Below are positions 54,486-63,167 of a stretch of 64,000 bases of DNA, one piece after another. The notes beneath the pieces were generated by a model. The model was not told where the DNA came from and ran no database searches. It was given only the letters and a program-made list of their open reading frames with translations. Position 1 is the stretch's first letter; every line of letters starts with the position of its first letter. Position numbers and translations under genes: made by a program. This DNA comes from an uncultured Bacilli bacterium (GTDB lineage Bacteria > Bacillota_I > Bacilli_A > RF39 > UBA660), in NCBI GenBank assembly GCA_910588195.1, contig CAJUPN010000001.1, forward strand, positions 277,915 to 341,914, read 5' to 3'.

Positions 54486-55349
54486 ATGAAATTAATAAAA
54501 AAGTTTATAATGACTATAGTTTCAGTATTTTTGATATTATTGGTTACATTTAATGTATATAATTTCGTAAGTATTAACTTACTCCATAAAGATATGGCTA
54601 CCATAGGTGGATATGCTTTATTAGAAGTTGTATCTGGTTCTATGGAGCCAACTATTTACAAAGGTGACATTATTGTAATAAATACAAATTGCAAAGAATA
54701 TACAAATAATGATATAATTACATTTAGAGATATCAATGATGCGTTTGTTACACATCGAATAAAGAATATTGATATTGAAAAAAAAGTAATGATAACTCAG
54801 GGAGACGCGAATATTTCCCAAGATGATGAGATGAGTACTAATTCAATTGTAGGAAAGTATGTGCTTAAGATTCCAGCTGCAGGTAAAATAATGTCAGCAT
54901 TTAAGAATCCCTTAGTAATGCTTCTTATACTTGTAATTGGAATAATTGTCTGTGCTTTGGTAAGTACAGATGATAATTTGACACCAAAGGATATAACAGA
55001 TGAAGAAAAGGAATTCTTGGAGTTTAAAAAACAAAAAGAATTAGAGAAGAAGAAGGAAGATGTTCAAGTTTCTGATGTAGAAGTTAGAGAGAAAAAAAGT
55101 CCTAAAAAGAGCGGAGAAGTAAAATCTCCAACTAAAAAGAAGACAACATCTAGAAAAAGTGTTGAAGCTTCTTCAAAGGGTGAGGTAAAAAAGGTTACTA
55201 AAAAGACTAGTAATACAGGTAAAGAGAAAAAAGATACAGCAAAAAACTCTGTGAAGAAAGTTGTTAAGGAACCTGTAAAAAAGACATCTGTAAAAGGTAG
55301 TTCTTCAAAAACTACAACTAAAAAGTCAACAACCAAAAAAACTAAATAG
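54486..55349 (+). CDS. Second SipW-type signal peptidase I
   Basis: 287 residues; Ser52 (SGSMEP) and His90 (VTHRI), membrane segments at about 7-28 and 140-160. Its cytoplasmic tail is longer (about 165-287), opening with EEKEFLEFKKQKELEKKKED (compare EFLEFKRQK in the first SipW) and continuing as Lys/Ser/Thr-rich low-complexity sequence. Only the catalytic part resembles the first SipW, so the two probably have different substrates. AAAAGGAG precedes ATG 54486. Confidence 0.9.
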   Translation: MKLIKKFIMTIVSVFLILLVTFNVYNFVSINLLHKDMATIGGYALLEVVSGSMEPTIYKGDIIVINTNCKEYTNNDIITFRDINDAFVTHRIKNIDIEKKVMITQGDANISQDDEMSTNSIVGKYVLKIPAAGKIMSAFKNPLVMLLILVIGIIVCALVSTDDNLTPKDITDEEKEFLEFKKQKELEKKKEDVQVSDVEVREKKSPKKSGEVKSPTKKKTTSRKSVEASSKGEVKKVTKKTSNTGKEKKDTAKNSVKKVVKEPVKKTSVKGSSSKTTTKKSTTKKTK

Positions 55350-55361
55350 GAAGTGAGTATT

Positions 55362-56090
55362 ATGTTTAAGTTATTACACAGTAAATTATTTAGACAAAAC
55401 TTGTTTAAGTGGATTTTTATGTATATAGCTGCTTTAGGACTTTTGACTAGTGTAATAACTTATTCAAAGTACATAACAGCACTTATTCATGACGAGAGTG
55501 TTCGTTCTTCTAAGTTCATTGTTGGAATTGAGCCTTATAATAATGACATGTTCGGTTGTTCAGACGAAGATGGACAATCATGTGAGTCTAATGTTCAACT
55601 TAGACCAACAAAGGAAATAGAAGTTTATTTTAAATTAGATCTTAATCAATTAGAAGTTATGACTAATGTGGTTTTAAGAGCTAGTGCGGGAACACTTGAA
55701 GGAAACTTTGTACAAGATAATGGTGCTATTCCTAGTCAAATGGAAATACTTCGTATTGAGGAAGTAGATAAAGATAGAAATCCAATTCTTAAGACGGAAG
55801 AGGATTATATAAATAACAGTGTTACACAAGCTGTTATAACCACTGGTTTTAAAAACTTAGAAGGCAAAAGAACAGCAACAGCTTCATTTGTCTTTACACC
55901 AAAATTTTCTAGTGATGGGGAATCTGGTGAAGGAGAAATGGATTCAGAAAAGAACATTAAGTATATTAAAGTAGTAGCTAAATATAAATTTAGTGAAGAT
56001 GAACTTAATGATAATAATGAAGTTGATTTTTCTAATACATCTAAGATAGATGAGATTAGAATAGGATATTCAGCTACACAATTAAATTAA
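55362..56090 (+). CDS. TasA-like minor secreted protein
   Basis: 242 residues from ATG 55362 (AGGAAGTGAG; in-frame GTG 55353 is inside that site). Membrane or signal segment about 18-38, then TYSKYITALIHDESVRSSKF, parallel to TYAKYISTYG...RVAKW in the 48427 protein. A CSDEDGQSC pair lies near 65-73. The mature part is beta-rich and acidic. Lying directly after the second SipW, it is probably that enzyme's substrate. Confidence 0.72.
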   Translation: MFKLLHSKLFRQNLFKWIFMYIAALGLLTSVITYSKYITALIHDESVRSSKFIVGIEPYNNDMFGCSDEDGQSCESNVQLRPTKEIEVYFKLDLNQLEVMTNVVLRASAGTLEGNFVQDNGAIPSQMEILRIEEVDKDRNPILKTEEDYINNSVTQAVITTGFKNLEGKRTATASFVFTPKFSSDGESGEGEMDSEKNIKYIKVVAKYKFSEDELNDNNEVDFSNTSKIDEIRIGYSATQLN

Positions 56091-56110
56091 AAAAGGAAGA
56101 AGGTGTTTTT

Positions 56111-58027
56111 ATGAGTAATTTAAGAAAAATAAATAAAATTTTGGGAATAACCTTAATAGTATTTAGTTTAGGTGTTTTTGCTAATTATTCAAAGACATCT
56201 TCTAAATATTTTGTTGATGATACTGATTTAAAGACAGATAATATAGTTAATCTTATTAATTTTAAATCACTTAAGTATGGAGAAACTAAAGGTATAATAT
56301 CTGCTAGTGAAAAGTTAACAGATTTAGTTATTACTGATATTGATTATACATTGCAATTTTATAGAAAAGTTGTTAGTGATAAAGATACTGACGTTAAAAC
56401 AGACTTATATAAAGTTGTTGTTGATGCTGGTTGTACAATAACTGATGTAAAAACCCCTAATGCTCCTAAATATACACCAAATGCTGATGGTTCATTAAAT
56501 GAGTCTTCAAAAGGTGCTATGTGGACTTTAGCAAAAGAAGACAATAGTCAGACAGATAATATAGCAAATTTACTTTATGTAAATGATACTAAATCAAATA
56601 CAAGTAAAGGAACAGCTGCATCAAATATGATAACTGTTAATTATACTTGTCCATTAGATGTTGTTTTAAGAAAGAAGGCAACTGGTGGGGAAGAGATTTC
56701 TACTGAATTTGGTATTTATGAGAAGATAAATGAAGAAAGTGAATTTGTTTATTTAGAATATAATGATGTAAGAGACTTTGTTCAAAAAGTATATAATGTA
56801 TTGATTAATGGGGATAGAAAAGAAAAAATGCATATTCCAGTTAATGATAGTCTTCTTAATATCGATGAGGAATTTGATAAGTGGGTAGATGTTTTTGCTA
56901 GTAAATTTGCTGAGACAAATATCAAATATCAAAATATGAAAACTATATTAACTGATTATATTAATAAAAATGATATAAAGAATAAAACTAATCAGGGTTT
57001 AGGACTTAATTTTGGTAATTCGGATGCTGGTGCTAGTTACAAGTCAATGTATAGCTTCGATACTATAGCTAGTCAAGCTGTATCTTATAATGTTAATGTG
57101 GCTAGTACAAATAAGCCAGATTTACCATCACTTTATTTTATTGATCCGATGAGTACAAGTGAAGCAGATGCTTTGTTTGAAAGATATTTGAAAACTTATT
57201 ATCCTAAATACACTGCATCTGAAAGAACAACTATTCTTCAGTATGTTAAAGATAGTGGTGGAATATCATCTGTATTAGGAGATAGTACTAAAAACATCCC
57301 TGGTATAGGTCATATATCTGTTGGTCCTAGAGATTATATTAATGTCGATCCATCTATTTTGAGAATTATTGAAAATAGATCAAGGGTTATTGTTGCAAAA
57401 GGACAAGATAGAATATTAAATTCATTTACAGATAATTTAAAGGTTCTTAATGAAACTTATAATTGGATTTCTTCAAGCGATTGGTTAATGACTCAAATAA
57501 TTATTGGTTCAAGTAAGAATATTGAAGAATCATTAAATACTACTAATACTAATATGAATGATTATTATTTCTTAAAATCGGGTAATGCTATAATTGCGAT
57601 TAGAATATATAATAATGCTGATGATTTAGATAATACTTATGCAGAAATTTATAGATTTAAAATGGATGCTGCTAATCCAAGTAATGAGACAATTACTATT
57701 GATAACCCAACAAGATTAATGTATATTGGTAATCTAAGAAGTTCTGCAGCGCTTGATAAAGAGAAAAGTTATGTTGATTACGCATCAACTGTAATTGCTC
57801 AGAAGACAGGTGATGATCCATTATTATATGCTAATGTAGTTGCTGATGCTAAAGAATATGTAAGTTCTGGAACTAATAATTCTTCTGTGGTTGAGTTTTC
57901 TCAATTGCAATTACTAAGAATTAATTATATTAAGAATCCAAAACTTGTTCCAATGGATAGAACTATGTTTGCTGCATCTACAGCTTCTACTGATAATCCA
58001 TCAGAAGTTGCAGATTCTGAAAATTAA
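56111..58027 (+). CDS. Unknown secreted protein of the matrix locus
   Basis: 638 residues. N-terminal hydrophobic segment (about 10-28) then NYSKTSSKYFVDDTDLKTDN, a variant of the KY motif of the TasA-like proteins. The mature protein is Asn/Asp-rich with long alpha/beta regions (about 200-500) and a beta-rich end; no Cys-rich repeats or anchor. It may be a large pilin- or tip-like component. Last gene of the block; terminator at 58038-58065. Confidence 0.65.
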   Translation: MSNLRKINKILGITLIVFSLGVFANYSKTSSKYFVDDTDLKTDNIVNLINFKSLKYGETKGIISASEKLTDLVITDIDYTLQFYRKVVSDKDTDVKTDLYKVVVDAGCTITDVKTPNAPKYTPNADGSLNESSKGAMWTLAKEDNSQTDNIANLLYVNDTKSNTSKGTAASNMITVNYTCPLDVVLRKKATGGEEISTEFGIYEKINEESEFVYLEYNDVRDFVQKVYNVLINGDRKEKMHIPVNDSLLNIDEEFDKWVDVFASKFAETNIKYQNMKTILTDYINKNDIKNKTNQGLGLNFGNSDAGASYKSMYSFDTIASQAVSYNVNVASTNKPDLPSLYFIDPMSTSEADALFERYLKTYYPKYTASERTTILQYVKDSGGISSVLGDSTKNIPGIGHISVGPRDYINVDPSILRIIENRSRVIVAKGQDRILNSFTDNLKVLNETYNWISSSDWLMTQIIIGSSKNIEESLNTTNTNMNDYYFLKSGNAIIAIRIYNNADDLDNTYAEIYRFKMDAANPSNETITIDNPTRLMYIGNLRSSAALDKEKSYVDYASTVIAQKTGDDPLLYANVVADAKEYVSSGTNNSSVVEFSQLQLLRINYIKNPKLVPMDRTMFAASTASTDNPSEVADSEN

Positions 58028-58037
58028 AATAAATTAA

Positions 58038-58065
58038 AGAATATCTGAATAGATATTCTTTTTTT
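58038..58065 (+). terminator. Terminator of the matrix locus
   Basis: AGAATATCT, loop GAAT, AGATATTCT, then T run. Confidence 0.9.
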
Positions 58066-58169
58066 GCTATAATATAAGGGAGTGCAACTCAGTGTTTACA
58101 AAAAACAACCATAAGTTGGTAGAATGCAACTAAAAATATTTGTAAAATTTTTAACAAGAGGTGATAAAA

Positions 58170-59831
58170 ATGAGTTTTGAAAAAAAGCTCCAAAGTCTTA
58201 GAAAGGCTGCTGGTTTGAACCAAGAAGAATTGGCTGAAGAACTAGGTGTTTCTAGACAAGCTGTTTCCAAATGGGAATCAGGAACAACATATCCAGAAAT
58301 GGATAAATTAATTTTAATGACGAGATTATTTAAATGTACTTTAGATGATTTAGTTAATGATGAAATAAAAAATCCTTCGGTAGAAGGTGGAGAGAAAAAG
58401 AAACAATCATCTGTTGATAGTTTACTTGAATTTATTACTAAGTCAATTAGCATGTTTAATTCAATGAAGTTATCTAGTGTTATTAAATGCTTTTTAGAAA
58501 TAATTGTTTTGGTATTTATGTTGATGATTTTTTCTTCTTTAGTATATGCGATTATAGAATCTGTTATTTCATCAATATTCAGGGCGTCTTATTATCAAAT
58601 ATATGTCTTCTTTGAAGGTCTTTTACTATTTACACTAGTAATTTTAGATTCCATTATTACTTTTCAATTTTACAAGATTAGGTATTTAGATTATTATGAT
58701 AAATTAGTTTATCAATATGAGGTTAAGTCATTTAAAAAAGACAAAACAGACGATAATGTGTTGGAATTGAAAAAAGAAGATAAAATGGAAATGAATTCCG
58801 AAGAAACAAGTCAAATGAAAGCAAGAGAGAGAATTGTAATTAGAGATCCTAATCATAAACCTTTAGCATTCTTATCAATTTTTTCTAAGTTAGTAATCTT
58901 TGTTTATCGTGCATTACTTAGATTCATAACTATACCATTTGTATGTTTATTAATTGCCTTAACTATATTTACAGTGATTGTAATTTATTTGATTTCTTAT
59001 AATGCAATCTTTATAGGAGTGAGTATTGCTAGTTTAGCTTCCATAGTACTTACTGTACTTATAATTAGAACATTAAGTGACGATTTATTTCCTAAAAAAT
59101 ATCCAATTAAAATAATGGCAATTATATTTTTAATTTCGGTAATATTAGGTGGTATTGGAGTTGGATTTTCAATAGTTTCTCTTAATAATATTAAATTTGA
59201 ATTTATAGATACTTATACTAAAGTAGAAAAAGAATATCCTTATAATGATAAATTATATTTAAACTTTTTGGAAAATAGAGGAAATTATATTGCTTTTGAG
59301 GTAAATGATCTTCTTGATAATATTTTAATTAATTGTAATTATGATAATAAGTACGAAAGTGTTGAGTTAGTTAATTTTCTAGGGGATGAAAATTATTTAT
59401 TATTAGAACATAAGTATCTTAATATAAATCCAAAAGAACAAATTGATGAAATTTTAAATAATTTAAAGAAAAACTTAATAGTTAGCTATGAAGGTGGCTA
59501 TGTAACTCATTGTGAAATAATAGCTAGTGAAAAGCATATTAAACAACTTATAAGTAATATCAGTGAAAGAGAAAGTATATATGTTAAAGTAACGAATGAA
59601 ATGGGTAAAAAATATTATCATGTTTATTCTAATCCTTTATATGAAGAAAGTGACGTTGTTTGTGAGACTAATGATTTTTATAAAAGTTGTTTTAATGTGA
59701 TGGATGATACTTATAGTGGAAATATTAAATATGAATATAAAAATGGTAAATTGTTATATGATAAAGAAAGATTTATATGTAATAAAGAAGGACGCAATTA
59801 TAGATGTAGAGATGTTTATGAAGAAAACTAA
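58170..59831 (+). CDS. XRE regulator with large membrane/extracellular part
   Basis: 553 residues from ATG 58170 (AGAGGTG upstream; in-frame GTG 58161 lies in the site). Helix-turn-helix about 1-65 (NQEELAEELGVSRQAVSKWESGTTYP), then five or six membrane segments (about 105-345) and a C-terminal ~210-residue domain outside with several Cys (CETNDFYKSC, CNKEGRNYRC). Same head-plus-membrane build as the 37022 regulator. Two TGCAACT repeats (58083 and 58127 regions) upstream may be its binding sites. It lies directly after the matrix locus. Confidence 0.75.
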   Translation: MSFEKKLQSLRKAAGLNQEELAEELGVSRQAVSKWESGTTYPEMDKLILMTRLFKCTLDDLVNDEIKNPSVEGGEKKKQSSVDSLLEFITKSISMFNSMKLSSVIKCFLEIIVLVFMLMIFSSLVYAIIESVISSIFRASYYQIYVFFEGLLLFTLVILDSIITFQFYKIRYLDYYDKLVYQYEVKSFKKDKTDDNVLELKKEDKMEMNSEETSQMKARERIVIRDPNHKPLAFLSIFSKLVIFVYRALLRFITIPFVCLLIALTIFTVIVIYLISYNAIFIGVSIASLASIVLTVLIIRTLSDDLFPKKYPIKIMAIIFLISVILGGIGVGFSIVSLNNIKFEFIDTYTKVEKEYPYNDKLYLNFLENRGNYIAFEVNDLLDNILINCNYDNKYESVELVNFLGDENYLLLEHKYLNINPKEQIDEILNNLKKNLIVSYEGGYVTHCEIIASEKHIKQLISNISERESIYVKVTNEMGKKYYHVYSNPLYEESDVVCETNDFYKSCFNVMDDTYSGNIKYEYKNGKLLYDKERFICNKEGRNYRCRDVYEEN

Positions 59832-59925
59832 CAGTTTTCTTTTTCTATTTAATTATAATTTATTTCTTATTCTTGAAAAAAAAGTCTAACTACATTATAA
59901 TATTTATTAGAATAGAGGGACTTTG

Positions 59926-60339
59926 ATGGAAAAAGAAAAGTTAAATGTAGGTAAAGAGGTTGTTACAGTAAATACAAATGTAAAAAAAGTTGTGGCTAAG
60001 AAGAAAGAAGAAGTCAATAATTCAGAAATTAAAGAAGATTCTATTTCTAAGTCAGTAAATGCTCACATGGAAGAAAATCTTACTAATACTAAAGTTAAAG
60101 TTGATTATAAAAACTTAGCAATGTATATAATTTTAATTATTATAGTTGGAGCTTGTATTTTTCTTGTTCTTAATTTTTTTGATAAATACAATGATGGTTA
60201 TTATAAAAAAACAACAGTTCCTACGACAACTAGAGGAATTATTACGACAAAACCAACAACTCAAGAGGTCTATTACAATACAACCACAAAAGCACCAACA
60301 CAGGCTACCCATACTGTTTTTGATAAGAATAGGAGATAG
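59926..60339 (+). CDS. Small membrane protein with Thr-rich outer tail
   Basis: 137 residues from ATG 59926 (AGAGGG upstream). Charged cytoplasmic N-terminus (about 1-62), one membrane segment (about 65-85), and a Thr/Pro/Lys-rich extracytoplasmic tail (TTVPTTTRGIITTKPTTQEV). No domain recognised. It ends 2 bp before the phosphatase gene and is probably co-transcribed with the polysaccharide-regulation module. Confidence 0.7.
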   Translation: MEKEKLNVGKEVVTVNTNVKKVVAKKKEEVNNSEIKEDSISKSVNAHMEENLTNTKVKVDYKNLAMYIILIIIVGACIFLVLNFFDKYNDGYYKKTTVPTTTRGIITTKPTTQEVYYNTTTKAPTQATHTVFDKNRR

Positions 60340-60341
60340 TT

Positions 60342-61064
60342 ATGAGAGATTTACATAGTCATTATTTACCTGGGGTGGATGATGGATCTAAATCTATTGA
60401 TGCTACTAAGAAGATGCTTGAAAATGCGGCGTTAAATGGTATTACAGATATTATATTTACTCCGCATTATATATTAGATAGTAGATTTATGTCTTCTAAA
60501 AGCACTAATGAAAAGATTATAGAACCCATTATACTTTTTGCTAAAGAAGAATATAATATCAATGTTTTTTTAGGAAATGAAGTTTATTGTAATACAGAAA
60601 TATGGAATTTATATAAAAAGGGAGAAATTACTACTTTAAATGGATCACGATATATGTTAATAGAAATACCTATGTATAGTAAAATAAATAATGTAAAATC
60701 AATTTTTTTTGAGCTTATTTCAAATGGAATTGTTCCAATACTTGCTCATCCAGAAAGATATACGGCTTATTATAATGATATTGACTTTTTTTTAGACTTA
60801 AGGAATATGGGAGTTCTTATGCAAATGAATGCTTCAAGTATTGTAGGAGATTATGGTAGGAAAGCTAAGAAAATGGTTACTAAATTATTAAAAGCAAATT
60901 TAATCAGTTTTGTAGGTACTGATATTCACAGTGAATATGAAGAAAAAAATAATCTTATTCCGAAGATAGAAAAAAAGTTAAAAAAAATAGTTGGAGAAGA
61001 TAAGTTTATTGAAATAACTATAAATAACTTTGCAAGAGTTATACGGAATGAGGATATACTTTAA
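60342..61064 (+). CDS. cpsB: CpsB/YwqE-type tyrosine-protein phosphatase (PHP fold)
   Basis: 240 residues. Metal-binding motifs of the PHP family: DLHSHYLPGVDDG (3-15), TPHYI, GNEVY, LAHPERY and GTDIHSE. These manganese-dependent phosphatases dephosphorylate the Wze/CpsD kinase and regulate polysaccharide export. The kinase and its activator follow. Confidence 0.93.
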   Translation: MRDLHSHYLPGVDDGSKSIDATKKMLENAALNGITDIIFTPHYILDSRFMSSKSTNEKIIEPIILFAKEEYNINVFLGNEVYCNTEIWNLYKKGEITTLNGSRYMLIEIPMYSKINNVKSIFFELISNGIVPILAHPERYTAYYNDIDFFLDLRNMGVLMQMNASSIVGDYGRKAKKMVTKLLKANLISFVGTDIHSEYEEKNNLIPKIEKKLKKIVGEDKFIEITINNFARVIRNEDIL

Positions 61065-61093
61065 AAATAACTGTTTAATTTTAGTTTTAGATA

Positions 61094-61102
61094 TGTTATA
61101 AT
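61094..61102 (+). promoter_or_regulatory. Extended -10 promoter of the kinase gene
   Basis: TG-T-TATAAT about 52 bp before ATG 61155; no -35. Confidence 0.65.
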
Positions 61103-61154
61103 GTTTATGATTTAGGGGTATAGAAAACAATAAAAATTAGGAAGGATTTTATAT

Positions 61155-61832
61155 ATGATAGAAGAATTACAGTTACTTTCTAATCCAAAGTCAAGAGTTG
61201 CAGAAGCTGTTAAGACTGTTAGAACTAATCTTGAATTTTCAATAGTTGACAGTAAAAACACCAAAATAATGCTTACTAGTACTGCACCTGGGGAGGGAAA
61301 AAGTTTTATAACAGCATGTCTTGCCCAAAGTTATGCATCTACAGGTAAAAAAGTTTTAATCATTGATTGTGATTTAAGACGTGGAAGACAATATGAAATA
61401 TTTGGTGTTTCTAATAATAAGGGACTTTCGAATATATTAATATCTGATCTTGAAGGAGTAAAGATTGAAACAATTAAAACGAAGTTAAAAGGTGTTTATC
61501 TACTCCCTGGTGGAACAGTACCTCCTAATCCAAGTGAACTTCTTGAAAGTCAAAAAATGCGAGATGTAGTTGGCATGTTAGAAGATGATTATGATGTTAT
61601 TTTATTTGACTGTCCTCCAGTTATTGGCTTATCAGATTCTTTAATTGTTACTAAGTATGTTGATACAACTGTTATAGTAGCTGCCTATAAGACTACTCCT
61701 ACAGAAATGTTAAAGAAGAGTGTTAAGTCTCTTGAGGCAGTTAATGCAAGGATTGCAGGAGTAATATTTAATAAGGTACCTTCATCGAGTAAGGGTTACT
61801 ATAGTAAATATTATGACAGTTATTATGAGTAG
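61155..61832 (+). CDS. cpsD: CpsD/CapB-type tyrosine autokinase
   Basis: 225 residues. Walker A TAPGEGKS (43-50), Walker A' VLIIDCDLRRG (about 67-77), Walker B VILFDCPPV. The C-terminus is a Tyr cluster (YYSKYYDSYYE), the usual autophosphorylation site. It works with the Wzz-like protein that follows 12 bp downstream to control polysaccharide chain length and export. Confidence 0.93.
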   Translation: MIEELQLLSNPKSRVAEAVKTVRTNLEFSIVDSKNTKIMLTSTAPGEGKSFITACLAQSYASTGKKVLIIDCDLRRGRQYEIFGVSNNKGLSNILISDLEGVKIETIKTKLKGVYLLPGGTVPPNPSELLESQKMRDVVGMLEDDYDVILFDCPPVIGLSDSLIVTKYVDTTVIVAAYKTTPTEMLKKSVKSLEAVNARIAGVIFNKVPSSSKGYYSKYYDSYYE

Positions 61833-61844
61833 GAGGCGAAGTAG

Positions 61845-63050
61845 ATGGAAGAAATTGATATTGGCCAATTACTTGGTTATTTTAAATCAAAAATTATATA
61901 TATAATTTTTGCTATGTCTATTGCGTTTTGTTTATCAAGTATTTATGTAAATAAATTTAGAGTTCCAGAATATACAAGTTATACTACAATACTTTTAAAT
62001 AAAACTAATGAATCAACAGCTATTACTTCAAGTGATTTTGCACTTGATAAATCGTTAGTTACAACTTATGGAGAAATTATTAAAAGTAAAAGAGTATTAA
62101 GAACTGTAATAAATAATTTAGCGTTAGATTTAGAATATGCAGAACTTGCTAGTAAAGTAAATGTAGGTTCAGTGACTGATACTTCTATTTTAAAAATTAG
62201 TGTAACAGATCCAGATTCTGCTAAAGCTGCTAGTATAGCCAACGAAATTGCTGGTGTGTTCTCGGAAGAAATTCAAGAAATTTATAAAATTGAGAATATA
62301 AGCATTATTGATGTTGCAGAAATTACAGAAGTTGCTTCTAGTACTTCAACTATGAAGATAATAGGTTTCGCGACGATTGCTGGAGCATTTTTAAGCATTG
62401 CGGTTATATTTGTAATATTCTATTTTGATACAACTATTAAGAATGAAGAAGATATTGAACGTGTTACTGGTTTACCTGTTATTGGTATTGTGCCAATTAG
62501 TAGAGAAAAAATCAAAGGTTCTGCTCATCGTAAATATTATGAAGAACAAGCTAAAAAGCATAAAACACAAGAAATACTTCCGGTTGAAAGGGAAGTTAGA
62601 AGAGTTGAAGTAGATACATCTGTTGATACAGAAACAGAAATAACAATGATGCGTATTCCGACTATTAATTCAAATCCCGAAGATATATTAAAAACCTTAA
62701 AAGAAGAATTACATGAGGATGAAAATATATTAGAAGATATTGAAGAAAAAGAGGAAACTTTGGAAGATAAAGTAGAAGTGACTCAGGATAATGAAGATTC
62801 TCTTAAAGAAAATTTAGAAGATATTCAAGATGATAAAGATAAAGAAGCTGAAAAAGACTTTTCTTTAACGGAAGAAGAAGCTAGCGTTACTCAAGTTATT
62901 GAAGATGTAGTACATGCTATAGAGACTTCAGAAGAAATTGAAGAGGCAATAGCTGAAAAAAAAGTTACGAATAATAAGCCTAAAACAACTAAGTCTAAAG
63001 GTGGCTCTAAAAAAAGTTATTATAAGAAGAATAGTTCTTCTAAAAAGTAA
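61845..63050 (+). CDS. cpsC: Wzz/CpsC chain-length protein with unusual acidic tail
   Basis: 401 residues. Two membrane segments (about 15-35 and 170-192) enclose the Wzz domain (RVPEYTSYTTILLN at its start, YFDTTIKNEEDIERVTGLPVIG after the second segment). The cytoplasmic part should end near 230, as in CpsC, but a ~170-residue Glu/Asp-rich low-complexity tail follows, ending in a Lys/Ser-rich block (KSKGGSKKSYYKKNSSSKK in part). Such a tail is not part of the family's normal architecture. Confidence 0.88.
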   Translation: MEEIDIGQLLGYFKSKIIYIIFAMSIAFCLSSIYVNKFRVPEYTSYTTILLNKTNESTAITSSDFALDKSLVTTYGEIIKSKRVLRTVINNLALDLEYAELASKVNVGSVTDTSILKISVTDPDSAKAASIANEIAGVFSEEIQEIYKIENISIIDVAEITEVASSTSTMKIIGFATIAGAFLSIAVIFVIFYFDTTIKNEEDIERVTGLPVIGIVPISREKIKGSAHRKYYEEQAKKHKTQEILPVEREVRRVEVDTSVDTETEITMMRIPTINSNPEDILKTLKEELHEDENILEDIEEKEETLEDKVEVTQDNEDSLKENLEDIQDDKDKEAEKDFSLTEEEASVTQVIEDVVHAIETSEEIEEAIAEKKVTNNKPKTTKSKGGSKKSYYKKNSSSKK

Positions 63051-63075
63051 AGTTTATTTGAACTTTACTTTTTTT
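63046..63075 (+). terminator. Terminator after the chain-length gene
   Basis: AGTAAAGTT (63046-63054), loop TATTTG, AACTTTACT (63061-63069), T run; the stop codon is in the stem. Confidence 0.9.
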
Positions 63076-63167
63076 AATGTTTTTACATAAATAAAAAGTA
63101 AAAGAAGAATTAAACGGTAATAAGAAAGTAGAAGGTGAGAAACACATTCTTAGAAAAAGAGGAAGAA

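Noticed and set aside
55064..55336. Minus-strand Phe/Val-rich frame
   Set aside because: Antisense of the Lys/Ser/Thr-rich tail of the second SipW.
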